A DNA stretch of 64,000 bases from assembly GCF_001314995.1 (NCBI RefSeq), contig NZ_CP012938.1, forward strand, positions 6,386,001 through 6,450,000, in the 5' to 3' direction. The notes under the pieces are model-generated. The model ran no database searches. It was not told where the DNA came from and worked only from the letters and a program-made list of their open reading frames with translations. The translations under genes were made by a program, and so were the position numbers. The DNA comes from Bacteroides ovatus (GTDB taxonomy: Bacteria; Bacteroidota; Bacteroidia; Bacteroidales; Bacteroidaceae). Below are positions 8,667 through 17,979 of the stretch, piece by piece (the first letter of the stretch is position 1; each line of letters opens with the position of its first letter).

Positions 8667-10658
8667 ATGAAAAACAAGTTTTTTTTATTGGCTATAACCT
8701 TTTGTTTGCCAATACATTCTCAAGGAGTTTCCAAGTCTTTTATTCCGATGGCTGAAATACCTGCCGGAAGTTTTTATATGGGAAGTGACGGATTAGGCGA
8801 AGATTTTGATGAGGCTCCTATCCATCAGGTAATAATCTCTCGCCCGTTTCGTATGGGAATCACTGAAATAACGAATGCGCAATATGAATCATTCCGTCCG
8901 GAACATCGGGCATTACGAGGAAAAAACGGTGTTTCGCTGGAAGATGATGAAGCAGTTGTCAATGTGAGTTATTCCGATGCTGTTGCCTTTTGTGAATGGC
9001 TTAGCCGGAAAGAAGGCAAAAACTATCGTTTGCCAACAGAAGCGGAATGGGAATATGCTTGTCGGGCAGGCACATACACACTATTTTCTACAGGAGACGG
9101 GTTACCTGCAGTTTATCATCGGAATCAAAAAGTGGTTCGTGACTTTGATCCGGTATCTTTAAAAGTAGCCCAGACTCCTCCTAATACATTCGGGCTTTAT
9201 GATATGCATGGAAATGTGGAAGAATGGTGCTTGGATTGGTATGCTCCTTATTCCGCAGAAAAGCAGAAAGACCCGGCAGGACCATTGGCAGGAGAGTTTC
9301 GGGTCACTAGAGGAGGGAGTCATCACACCCCGGAGAAATACTTGCGAAGTGCCAATCGACTGGCTATGCTTCCGGAAGATAAACATTCCCAAACCGGATT
9401 TAGAATTGTGGAAGCCGATACTCGTTTGAATGTATCGGGAACATCTGCCCCTGTCCCGTTCAATCAGGAATCTGTAAAAAATGCATCTATAAAATGGAAA
9501 AAAGTATCTGCTGTCACACCGATGTTTTTGCCTCCGATACCATTTGTGGTACGTCCGGCATGTGATTCGAATATCCCATTTTATCTGCATAATCATCAGC
9601 CTGCAGTTACGTGGTGTGATAATGGAGATTTGCTGGCAATATGGTTTTCTGCAAATGAAGAGAATGGGAGAGGGATGGCAGTACTCGGTTCCCGCTTGCG
9701 TGCCGGGCATACTGATTGGGATGTGGCTTCTTTATTCTTTAAGGTTCCGGATCGGAATATGACAGGAAGCGCTTTGCTCAATGACGGGAAGGGAAAATTG
9801 TATCATATCAATGGAGTGGAAGCATCGGGTGACTGGCAGAATCTCGCAATGGTACTACGTACCAGTACAGATAACGGTGCTTCATGGAGCACTCCTAAAC
9901 TGATAGCTCCCGAACATACCAAACGTCATCAGGTAATAGCTGGTACGATTCGCACACGTGAGGGATGGCTGGTTCAAGCCTGTGATGCGGGTCCCGGCAG
10001 TCATGATGGGGCAGCTGTTCAAATCAGTAAAGATGAAGGAAAAACATGGTGCGATCCTTGGGATGGCGCTCCTTTGCCGGATTTCAAAGAAGGAGGAACG
10101 GGAAGTACAATCGCAGGTATCCATGCGGGGATTGTACAATTAGAGAACGGAAGTTTGATGGCTATGGGGCGTGGTAATAGCATACGGAATAAAGAAGGAA
10201 AACTCCGAATGCCAATGAGCATATCAGATGATATGGGAAAGACCTGGAAATATGTAGCAAGTGAACTTCCTCCTATTGACGGAGGCCAGCGTCTTGTTTT
10301 AATGAGACTGAATGAAGGACCTTTGCTATTGGTTTCTTTTACAGACCATCCGCAACGTACGCCTTTGGAAGAACGTGGTCTGGAATTTAAAGATAAAAAT
10401 GGAAATGTGAAGAAAGGATATGGCATGTATGCGGCTCTTTCCTACGATGAGGGAAAAACATGGCCGGTAAGAAAACTACTGACGGACGGTGAATATCGCT
10501 TTTTAAACGGTGGAGCATGGACGGGATATTTCGAAATGGATGAAAATCATGCTGAACCACGTGGCTATCTTGCAGGAACACAAACTCCTGATAATGTGGT
10601 TCATATCCTTAGTAGCCGATTGCATTACCGCTTCAATTTGGCATGGCTCGAAAAATAA
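8667..10658 (+). CDS. FGE-like domain fused to Asp-box (sialidase-fold) protein
   Basis: Exported protein of 663 aa with a signal peptide at about residues 1-18. Residues 25-250 are an FGE-sulfatase/SUMF1-like domain: IPAGSFYMGSDG, RLPTEAEWEYACRAGT, GNVEEWCLDWY and RVTRGGS...GFRIV. The segment after RGGS has Thr and Leu where active formylglycine-generating enzymes carry two Cys, so catalysis by this half is unlikely. Residues 285-663 are a six-bladed BNR/sialidase-type propeller with four Asp boxes: STDNGASW, SKDEGKTW, SDDMGKTW and SYDEGKTW. No FRIP motif was found, so true sialidase activity is uncertain. It sits between the divergent ECF sigma and the FecR gene at the head of a glycan locus, suggesting a surface or periplasmic glycan-processing role. 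Confidence 0.82.
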   Translation: MKNKFFLLAITFCLPIHSQGVSKSFIPMAEIPAGSFYMGSDGLGEDFDEAPIHQVIISRPFRMGITEITNAQYESFRPEHRALRGKNGVSLEDDEAVVNVSYSDAVAFCEWLSRKEGKNYRLPTEAEWEYACRAGTYTLFSTGDGLPAVYHRNQKVVRDFDPVSLKVAQTPPNTFGLYDMHGNVEEWCLDWYAPYSAEKQKDPAGPLAGEFRVTRGGSHHTPEKYLRSANRLAMLPEDKHSQTGFRIVEADTRLNVSGTSAPVPFNQESVKNASIKWKKVSAVTPMFLPPIPFVVRPACDSNIPFYLHNHQPAVTWCDNGDLLAIWFSANEENGRGMAVLGSRLRAGHTDWDVASLFFKVPDRNMTGSALLNDGKGKLYHINGVEASGDWQNLAMVLRTSTDNGASWSTPKLIAPEHTKRHQVIAGTIRTREGWLVQACDAGPGSHDGAAVQISKDEGKTWCDPWDGAPLPDFKEGGTGSTIAGIHAGIVQLENGSLMAMGRGNSIRNKEGKLRMPMSISDDMGKTWKYVASELPPIDGGQRLVLMRLNEGPLLLVSFTDHPQRTPLEERGLEFKDKNGNVKKGYGMYAALSYDEGKTWPVRKLLTDGEYRFLNGGAWTGYFEMDENHAEPRGYLAGTQTPDNVVHILSSRLHYRFNLAWLEK

Positions 10659-10753
10659 AATAAAAAAAAGTTTGTTTTTGCTGTCCTTTTCCAATTACTT
10701 CAGTTGTATTATAAGTGTAATTACAATTAAAAGATAAGATTTTGAAAGAAAAT

Positions 10754-11674
10754 ATGGAAAATATGAGTCCGGAATCATTGCTCCGTAAAGCACAAGCATT
10801 GGGAGATGATATTAAAGAAATGGAATCCATTGATGTATTGGGTGCCTATTATCAAGCACAAACCAAAATAAAAACTAATAGAAGAAAGAACATGTATAAT
10901 CAACTGATGCGTTATGCAGCATTTCTGACTATACCTTTATTTCTCTCTTCTCTGGTTTTGGGATATTTATATTTTAGTGGAACAGAAACCGACGAGAAAT
11001 ATGCAGAGGTGGTAACCGCTACCGGTTCTGTCATACGTTATGAACTTCCGGATCATTCTGTAGTATGGTTGAATGCAGGTAGTACATTGCGTTATCCTAC
11101 CACTTTCAAGAAAGACAACCGGTTGGTAGAACTGAAGGGTGAAGCATATTTCGAAGTGCAGGCAGACAAAGATCGTCCTTTCTATGTAAATACTCCGAAT
11201 GGCTTGGGCATATATGTGTATGGAACTAAATTTAATGTAGCTGCTTATGAGGATGATAATTATATAGAAACAGTATTGGAAAAGGGTAAGGTAAATGTGA
11301 TAACTCCCGATCAGGAAACAATAGCATTGGCTCCTGGAGAACAGTTGCTTTACGACAAACAGAGTCAAAAGTCGGAAAAAAATAAAGTGGATGTCTATGG
11401 AAAGATAGCTTGGAAAGATGGAAAACTAATTTTCAGAAATGCTTCATTAGAAGAAATCCTGAAGCGCCTGGAACGACATTTCAATGTAGAAATTCAGTTT
11501 AACAATAGGTCTGGAAAAGAATATAAGTACCGGGCTACTTTCCGGACTGAAACTCTGTCGCAGATATTGGATTATCTGGCCAGGTCTGCCGATTTAAAAT
11601 GGAAAGTTGAAGAACCGCAGCAACAGGCAGATGATACATTATCAAAGACTAAAATTAGAGTAGATTTATATTAG
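10754..11674 (+). CDS. FecR-family anti-sigma factor
   Basis: Membrane anti-sigma factor of about 306 aa. A short cytoplasmic N-terminus is followed by one transmembrane helix (FLTIPLFLSSLVLGYLYF). The periplasmic FecR domain reads ATGSVIRYELPDHSVVWLNAGS, GEAYFEV and VYGTKFNVAAYEDD. The C-terminal DUF4974-like domain (LEEILKRLERHFNVEIQF) normally contacts the STN domain of SusC. The frame opens at TTG 10742. ATG 10754 or 10763 is a more ordinary start. It precedes susC by 182 nt, consistent with a SusC-FecR-ECF trans-envelope switch, although its sigma factor is encoded divergently on the far side of the Asp-box gene. Confidence 0.9.
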   Translation: MENMSPESLLRKAQALGDDIKEMESIDVLGAYYQAQTKIKTNRRKNMYNQLMRYAAFLTIPLFLSSLVLGYLYFSGTETDEKYAEVVTATGSVIRYELPDHSVVWLNAGSTLRYPTTFKKDNRLVELKGEAYFEVQADKDRPFYVNTPNGLGIYVYGTKFNVAAYEDDNYIETVLEKGKVNVITPDQETIALAPGEQLLYDKQSQKSEKNKVDVYGKIAWKDGKLIFRNASLEEILKRLERHFNVEIQFNNRSGKEYKYRATFRTETLSQILDYLARSADLKWKVEEPQQQADDTLSKTKIRVDLY

Positions 11675-11728
11675 AGTAGTAACCCTTAAAATAAAAGCCC
11701 ATGGAATAACACAAGAGAATAAAAGAAA

Positions 11729-11759
11729 GGAAGAAAGCTGCTACCAACAGCTGTCTTCC
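11729..11759 (+). promoter_or_regulatory. Hairpin in susC leader
   Basis: GGAAGAAAGCTG, a 7-nt loop and CAGCTGTCTTCC pair at 11 of 12 positions. It lies in the 182-nt leader between fecR and susC. There is no clear T-run. It may be an attenuator or a processing/stability element that separates fecR expression from susC. Confidence 0.45.
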
Positions 11760-11856
11760 TCCGAATTTTCCAGATTCACGGTACAAGGTCTCGCAAACAC
11801 TAGCCGGAATCAAACCATAGTTCATTTAGTAATAAACTTTAGTTAGCCACAAATGT

Positions 11857-14800
11857 ATGAAAAAAAATCATTCATTTACAGCATTATGTCCTAAATATGC
11901 TTTAAATCTAAAACTTCCTTTAGTTATGAGGATTAGTCTAGCACTACTTTTCGCAGTAGTATTACAACTTTCTGCCGAAGATGGCTATGCCCAGCGAACA
12001 CGGGTTGCCATTTCAATGAACAATGTATCTGTAGAACAGGTACTGAATAAAATAGAGGAGACGTCCGACTATGTTTTCCTTTATAATGATAAAACAATTC
12101 AGAAGAACCGTATTGTTTCTGTGAGAAACAATTCAGGTAAGATCCTGAATATTCTTGATGAGGTGTTTAAAGGAACCAACATTACTTATACAGTGGTTGA
12201 TAAGCAGATTATCTTGTCTACCAATAAATTGAATGTAACAGAGCAAGAACCGACTATTCAGGTAAAAGGTACAGTGAAAGATACAAAAGGTGAACCTTTG
12301 ATCGGAGTGAATGTGAAAGTAAAAGGAACAACTACCGGTGCTATTACAGATTTCGACGGAAACTTTCAGATTCAAGCTAAAAAGGGAGCGGTATTGGAGA
12401 TCTCTTATATTGGATATGCTTCTCAAGAGGTGAAGGTTACAGATAATAAATCGCTTTCCATTGTGATGACGGAAGATACAAAAGTCTTGAATGAGGTTGT
12501 TGTAACGGCTTTGGGCATTAAACGCGAAACCAAGTCCTTGACATACAATGTGCAGCAGATTGGCGGCGACGAAGTGGCAAAGGCGAAAGATATGAATGTG
12601 ATGAGCAGTCTTGCCGGTAAGGTGGCGGGTGTGAATATCAATGCAAGTTCATCCGGTATTGGAGGTGGTGCCCGTGTGGTAATGCGTGGTACGAAGTCTA
12701 TATCCGGTAATAACAACGCTCTATATGTAGTAGATGGAGTTCCTTTGGCTAATATATCAGGTGAACAACCCGACGATCAGTATACGGGTGCCGGACAATC
12801 CGGTGACGGATTGGCTAACTTCAACGCTGATGATATAGAATCAATTTCAGTACTTAGCGGATCGGCCGCCGCTGCACTATACGGTTCGGCTGCTGCCAAT
12901 GGTGTGGTACTTATCACAACGAAGAAAGGGGCTGTAGATAAAACCAGATTGACTTACAGTAATAATTCAACTTTCTATTCACCATTCCGATTGCCGGAAT
13001 TCCAGAATACGTATGGTTCGGAAACAGGAGAGTGGTATAGTTGGGCATCTAAATTGTCATCTCCTACCGATTATGAAGTTAAAGATTTTTTTCAGACAGG
13101 TTACAATGTAGCAAACACTGTAAGTCTGACTACAGGGACACAAAAAAATCAAACCTATGTATCTGTAGGTGCTGTGAATGCCCGGGGTATCATTCAGAAT
13201 AATGACTTGGACAGATATAATTTCTCTGTTCGTAACACGACCTCTATGCTGAATGATAAACTGACGATGGATTTAAGTTTTATGTATTCTAATGTAAAGG
13301 AACAGAATATGTTGTCGCAAGGAGAGTATGCCAATCCATTGGTTCCCGTTTATTTATTTCCGCGCGGTGATGATTTCTCGAAATATCAGTATTATGAACG
13401 ATATGATGTAGACCGTAACATAAAAACACAGTTCTGGCCATTGAAAGAAAATGGATTATCCATGCAGAATCCTTACTGGATTACGAACCGGAATATGTAT
13501 ACCAACAAGAAAGACCGTTTTCTGGCAAGCGGTTCACTAAAATATACGATAACAGATTGGTTGAATGTTTCCGGACGCGTGAAACTGGATAAGGAAACTA
13601 TCAACTCGGAAAAGAAAATGTATGCTTCCACTTTGAATGTGATTGCTGAAAACTCGGATAAAGGAGCATACGTGCAATCGAACAAGAATACCAGTCAGAT
13701 ATATGCGGATGCCATGTTGAATATCAATAAATATTTCTATCACGATACATGGAATCTGACAGCATCTTTAGGTGCCAGTTTATTGGATTTGGATTATAAG
13801 GAGCTTAATTTTGGCGGCGGATTACTGACCATTCCTAATCTGTTTACTTCTAACAATGCGAACGTTTCCGGTAAATTAACCTATAAAAATACGAACTATC
13901 ACGACCGTACCAATTCTTTATTCGGAACATTCTCATTAGGATATAAGGGCATGGTTTATGTAGATGGTTCGTTACGTAATGACTGGATATCTGCTTTGGC
14001 AGGAACAAATCATTCTTCCATATTATATCCTTCTATCGGTGCTTCAGCGATTCTGACTAATATGTTTACAATGAAATCTAACATTTTTTCTTATGCAAAG
14101 ATCCGCCTTTCATATAGTGAGGTGGGTAATGCACCGGAAAGATTCAGGGCTATCACTACTTACGCAGTGTTAGGAGGGTTGAATACCACTTCTTATTTCC
14201 CGATAAAAGACCTTAAACCGGAGAGAACTCATTCATGGGAAGGAGGATTTAATTTAGGTCTGTTTGATAATAAACTGACACTGGACGTGACAGCTTATAA
14301 GACATATACGGAGAATCAGCTCTTCAGTCCGGAAATTTCTACAACAACCGGATATTCTAAACTATATGTAAATGCAGGTAAAGTAACGAATAAAGGTATT
14401 GAGTTAGCTCTTGGCTTTAAACAGAATATAGGGCCTGTAGATTGGAAAACAACTTTACTATGGTCGCTCAACAGAAACCGCATTGACCAATTACTCCCTG
14501 AATATACAAATGAAGAGTTGGGAGTGACAGTACATTTGGACGAAATGGATGTTTATTCATTAGGCGGTGCCAAACAACGGCTAACAGTAGGGGGCTCTAT
14601 GGGAGATGTTTATGTGAATACAATGAGAACTGATGAACATGGACATATCTGGATGAATTCAATGACAGGTGCATTGGAAACGGATAAGAATAATTATATC
14701 TATGCCGGTAATACCAATCCGAAATATACTCTTAGCTGGAGAAATGAATTTAATTGGAAAGGAATCAGTCTCGGATTTATGTTGAATGCCCGTGTAGGTG

Positions 14801-15219
14801 GTATCGGAGTTTCTGCCACTCAAGCTGTAATGGACTATTATGGAGTGTCTAAGACATCGGCAGAAGCGCGGGATAATGGTGGCGTGAAAGTAAACGGCCA
14901 GATGATTGATGCCCAGACATGGTATCAGACTATCGGAGCTAATGGTACAGGTTATGTAGGTTCTATGTATGTATATAGTATGACGAATGTTCGTTTGGGA
15001 GAATTGACATTGGGATATGATATTCCGATCAATAAATGGTGTAAATGGATTTCTGGATTGAATGTGTCCTTTGTAGGACGTAATTTATGGATGCTATATT
15101 GTAAGGCTCCATTTGACCCGGAATCTACTGCAAGTACAGGTACTTATAACCAGGGTATGGACTATTTCATGCAACCGAGTTTGAGATCGATGGGATTTTC
15201 TGCAAAGATTTCTTTCTAA
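11857..15219 (+). CDS. SusC-like TonB-dependent outer membrane receptor with STN domain
   Basis: Outer-membrane transporter of 1120 aa. The signal peptide ends near EDGYAQ. An STN signalling domain follows (VSVEQVLNKIEETSDYVFLY, about residues 50-125). Next is a CarboxypepD_reg-like domain (VKGTVKDTKGEPLIGVNV, about 137-215). The TonB plug runs from EVVVTALGIKRE through ALYVVDGVPL to AAALYGSAAANGVVLITTKKG. The beta barrel fills the rest and ends in an aromatic-terminated strand (GFSAKISF). The STN domain predicts signalling to the FecR protein encoded just upstream. It is paired with the SusD-like gene 24 bp downstream. The imported ligand is probably an oligosaccharide released by the GH18 enzyme of the same operon. 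Confidence 0.95.
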   Translation: MKKNHSFTALCPKYALNLKLPLVMRISLALLFAVVLQLSAEDGYAQRTRVAISMNNVSVEQVLNKIEETSDYVFLYNDKTIQKNRIVSVRNNSGKILNILDEVFKGTNITYTVVDKQIILSTNKLNVTEQEPTIQVKGTVKDTKGEPLIGVNVKVKGTTTGAITDFDGNFQIQAKKGAVLEISYIGYASQEVKVTDNKSLSIVMTEDTKVLNEVVVTALGIKRETKSLTYNVQQIGGDEVAKAKDMNVMSSLAGKVAGVNINASSSGIGGGARVVMRGTKSISGNNNALYVVDGVPLANISGEQPDDQYTGAGQSGDGLANFNADDIESISVLSGSAAAALYGSAAANGVVLITTKKGAVDKTRLTYSNNSTFYSPFRLPEFQNTYGSETGEWYSWASKLSSPTDYEVKDFFQTGYNVANTVSLTTGTQKNQTYVSVGAVNARGIIQNNDLDRYNFSVRNTTSMLNDKLTMDLSFMYSNVKEQNMLSQGEYANPLVPVYLFPRGDDFSKYQYYERYDVDRNIKTQFWPLKENGLSMQNPYWITNRNMYTNKKDRFLASGSLKYTITDWLNVSGRVKLDKETINSEKKMYASTLNVIAENSDKGAYVQSNKNTSQIYADAMLNINKYFYHDTWNLTASLGASLLDLDYKELNFGGGLLTIPNLFTSNNANVSGKLTYKNTNYHDRTNSLFGTFSLGYKGMVYVDGSLRNDWISALAGTNHSSILYPSIGASAILTNMFTMKSNIFSYAKIRLSYSEVGNAPERFRAITTYAVLGGLNTTSYFPIKDLKPERTHSWEGGFNLGLFDNKLTLDVTAYKTYTENQLFSPEISTTTGYSKLYVNAGKVTNKGIELALGFKQNIGPVDWKTTLLWSLNRNRIDQLLPEYTNEELGVTVHLDEMDVYSLGGAKQRLTVGGSMGDVYVNTMRTDEHGHIWMNSMTGALETDKNNYIYAGNTNPKYTLSWRNEFNWKGISLGFMLNARVGGIGVSATQAVMDYYGVSKTSAEARDNGGVKVNGQMIDAQTWYQTIGANGTGYVGSMYVYSMTNVRLGELTLGYDIPINKWCKWISGLNVSFVGRNLWMLYCKAPFDPESTASTGTYNQGMDYFMQPSLRSMGFSAKISF

Positions 15220-15242
15220 TTGGATAACCTTTAAAAAAAATA

Positions 15243-16856
15243 ATGATGAACATACGTAAGTTTTTTAAAATAAGGAACTACTACTTACTCCTTGGAGTAA
15301 TCATGATAAATGTAGGTTGTACGAAGAATTTTCTGGAGTACAATACCAATCCTAATGAAGCAACCGATGAGATGACGGATTGGGATAATGTGAGAACTGG
15401 TTCTCTTCTTTTACAGATGGAGCAGAACGTACTGGTAGTAGCACAACCGGGACTTAATATCGGTTCGGACAGATATCAGACTGTGGAAGTGATGGGTGGA
15501 GATGGTTATGTCGGCTATTTTGGTTTTCCTGCTCCCAGTATCAATTCTGCCGGTCGTTACAATTGGGATAAAAGAAGTTGGTATGGTGATATGTTCACTA
15601 CCAATTACCTGACGACTATGAATGCCTGGCGTGAAATAAGAAAAGCGATTAACAATGACGAAGATCCCCGGTTTTCTATGGCGCAGATTCTGAAAGTAGC
15701 GGCAATGCATCGTGTGACAGATACCTATGGCCCTATTCCTTATTTGAATTTTGGAGTTTCAAAAGAAGTGCCTTATGATTCGCAAAAGGATGTTTATTAC
15801 AGATTCTTTGAAGAATTGGATGGAGCTATCAATAACTTGGATAGTTATGCTGCATCCGGAAGTAAAGTTTTGTCATCATGGGATTGTGTGTTCAACGGTG
15901 ATGTTACATCTTGGATAAAGTTTGCCAATTCACTTCGTTTGCGTCTTGCATTGCATCTTGCCTATGTGGATGAAACAAAGGCAAAAAGTGAAGCCCAACT
16001 GGCTATTGGCAATAGTTATGGATTGATGAATGTGAAGTCTGATTTAGCAGAACTTCAGCATATTACTCCGATAGCGACTTATGAAAGTCCTCTGTATATT
16101 CTGAAAGGATGGGATGATATTTGTATGGGAGCGACGCTGGATTCATACATGAATGGTTATCAGGATCCACGACTTTCTGCTTACTTCGAGGCAGGTACGG
16201 GTGGAAAATATCGGGGTATAAGAGCCGGAATGTCAAAGGACGTAAGTAAGGATAAATATATAACAGGAATCTTTGCCGAACCACAGGCAACTGCTACTTC
16301 CAATGTAGTGTGGATGCGTTCATCCGAATCATATTTCTTGTTGGCGGAATATGCTTTGCGTTGGGGAACGAATGCCGATGCTAAAAAGTATTATGAAGAT
16401 GGAATAAGAATGTCTTTTGATGAACATGGTGTATCAGGAGCTGACGTGTATCTGACAAGAACTGCGGCGGGTGGATACGTACCTGCCAATTATGAGGATC
16501 CGGTGACATTATCTCATTCCATGGATGCTTTGGGGACTGTTTCTATCGCTTGGGATGAATCGGGAGATTTTAAAACAAATCTGGAACAAATCATTACTCA
16601 AAAGTACATTGCTCTTTATCCGGTGGGACAAGAGGCATGGACAGAGTTCCGCCGTACCGGTTACCCGAAAGTATTTCCGGTTGTTGTGAACGAAAGTTCC
16701 GGAGGTTCTGTAGACACAAATATACAAATCCGCAGATTACCTTATCCGGAATCGGAATATAATACGAATAGAACAGAGTTGGATAAAGGCATCACACTTT
16801 TAGGTGGCGTAGATAACCCGGGTGTCAGATTGTGGTGGGATGTGCCTAATAAATAA
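15243..16856 (+). CDS. SusD-like surface glycan-binding lipoprotein
   Basis: Lipoprotein of 537 aa with lipobox NVGC (Cys26). The mature protein starts with TKNFLEYNTNPNEA, typical of the SusD-like_2 (RagB) group. TPR-like helices and the terminal RRLPYPESEYNTN segment are also typical; the last is a hallmark of SusD homologues. It forms the lid on the SusC barrel and delivers glycans to it. An alternative start is the adjacent ATG at 15246. It is 24 bp after susC and 16 bp before the GH18 gene. Confidence 0.92.
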   Translation: MMNIRKFFKIRNYYLLLGVIMINVGCTKNFLEYNTNPNEATDEMTDWDNVRTGSLLLQMEQNVLVVAQPGLNIGSDRYQTVEVMGGDGYVGYFGFPAPSINSAGRYNWDKRSWYGDMFTTNYLTTMNAWREIRKAINNDEDPRFSMAQILKVAAMHRVTDTYGPIPYLNFGVSKEVPYDSQKDVYYRFFEELDGAINNLDSYAASGSKVLSSWDCVFNGDVTSWIKFANSLRLRLALHLAYVDETKAKSEAQLAIGNSYGLMNVKSDLAELQHITPIATYESPLYILKGWDDICMGATLDSYMNGYQDPRLSAYFEAGTGGKYRGIRAGMSKDVSKDKYITGIFAEPQATATSNVVWMRSSESYFLLAEYALRWGTNADAKKYYEDGIRMSFDEHGVSGADVYLTRTAAGGYVPANYEDPVTLSHSMDALGTVSIAWDESGDFKTNLEQIITQKYIALYPVGQEAWTEFRRTGYPKVFPVVVNESSGGSVDTNIQIRRLPYPESEYNTNRTELDKGITLLGGVDNPGVRLWWDVPNK

Positions 16857-16871
16857 TTGGTTACTTAAATA

Positions 16872-17966
16872 ATGCAGAATATGAAAAGAAATTATGTATA
16901 TTTTTTGTTCACCTGTCTCTTGACATTTGTTGTGAGTGGTTGTGATACGGATATTGAACCTGAAGTTATACAGGCAGCTAATACTTATAATGAAGAATAT
17001 TATCAGAACCTGCGTGAATATAAGAAAACAGATCATGCTATTTGTTTCGGTTGGTATGCCGGTTATACTTCAGAAGCATCTCCTTCGCAGGGACTTCATT
17101 TCACAGGTCTGCCGGATAGTCTGGACATCGTCAGTCTGTGGTCAGGTATTCCTTCCAACAATCCGGCTTATGTAGAAACGAGTTATTATAACGAGCGTTA
17201 TTTGCCGACTGCTTATGAGGAAATGAATTATATCCGTACGGTAAAGGGGACTCGCGTTGTGATGTGTACGATTTGCCGTATTGGGAGTACGGAATTTCCT
17301 AAAACAGACGCAGGTATCGAGGCTTATGCTTTACATCTTGTGAGATGTGTGTTGCGTAATGATCTGGATGGTTTGGACTTGGACTACGAACCGGAAGGCG
17401 ACTGGTTGCAAAATGATAACTTTACAAAGTTTATAAAGGTATTGGGAAATTATTTCGGTCCTCAATCGGGTACAGGCAAATTATTAATTGTTGACTTCTA
17501 TAATCAGCTGCCTCCTAAGGAAACAGAACCTTATGTCGATTATTTTGTACGACAATGTTACACCACCGGTAGTGCTCAAACTTTGCAATCTAAATTTGAC
17601 CAGCTTAGCAGCTGGTGCCCTCCTGAAAAATTCGTTGCTACGGAGCAAATGGGATGGCACTGGCAGAATGGTGGAGTCGCATTTACGGAAGCTGATGGAA
17701 ATAAAGTAGATTCATGGGGCAATCCAATCTATTCTGTAATAGGTATGGCACGCTGGAATCCTACACAAGGACGAAAAGGCGGATTCGGCGGATATTATTT
17801 TGAATATGAATACAATACCACTCGTCCTGCTAATCAGGCTATAGGTGATAAAGAGAAAGCCGCTATTCCTTATTATAGTCTTCGGCGTGGTATTCAGGAA
17901 CAAAATCCTGCCGGAAAGCCTGTACAACAGTCTACTAAACAAGAAACAGAAGAAGAAAATGGATGA
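16872..17966 (+). CDS. GH18 endo-beta-N-acetylglucosaminidase-like lipoprotein
   Basis: Surface lipoprotein of 364 aa with lipobox VSGC (Cys24). The GH18 catalytic signature is intact: D166-G-L-D169-L-D171-Y-E173, with Glu173 the proton donor and Asp171 the residue that supports the acetamido-assisted mechanism. Length and domain size fit single-domain EndoF/H-type enzymes that cut the chitobiose core of N-glycans. Gene order (SusC, SusD, GH18, DUF1735 lipoproteins) resembles characterised Bacteroides N-glycan loci. The C-terminus ends in a short Gln/Glu-rich tail. Some SusCD-linked GH18 paralogues lack the Glu and only bind glycan. This one keeps it, so activity is expected. Confidence 0.87.
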   Translation: MQNMKRNYVYFLFTCLLTFVVSGCDTDIEPEVIQAANTYNEEYYQNLREYKKTDHAICFGWYAGYTSEASPSQGLHFTGLPDSLDIVSLWSGIPSNNPAYVETSYYNERYLPTAYEEMNYIRTVKGTRVVMCTICRIGSTEFPKTDAGIEAYALHLVRCVLRNDLDGLDLDYEPEGDWLQNDNFTKFIKVLGNYFGPQSGTGKLLIVDFYNQLPPKETEPYVDYFVRQCYTTGSAQTLQSKFDQLSSWCPPEKFVATEQMGWHWQNGGVAFTEADGNKVDSWGNPIYSVIGMARWNPTQGRKGGFGGYYFEYEYNTTRPANQAIGDKEKAAIPYYSLRRGIQEQNPAGKPVQQSTKQETEEENG

Positions 17967-17979
17967 ATTTTAAATTTGT

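Noticed and set aside
16872..17966. GH18 protein as a non-catalytic glycan binder
   Set aside because: The DGLDLDYE motif retains the catalytic Glu and Asp, so an active enzyme is the better call.
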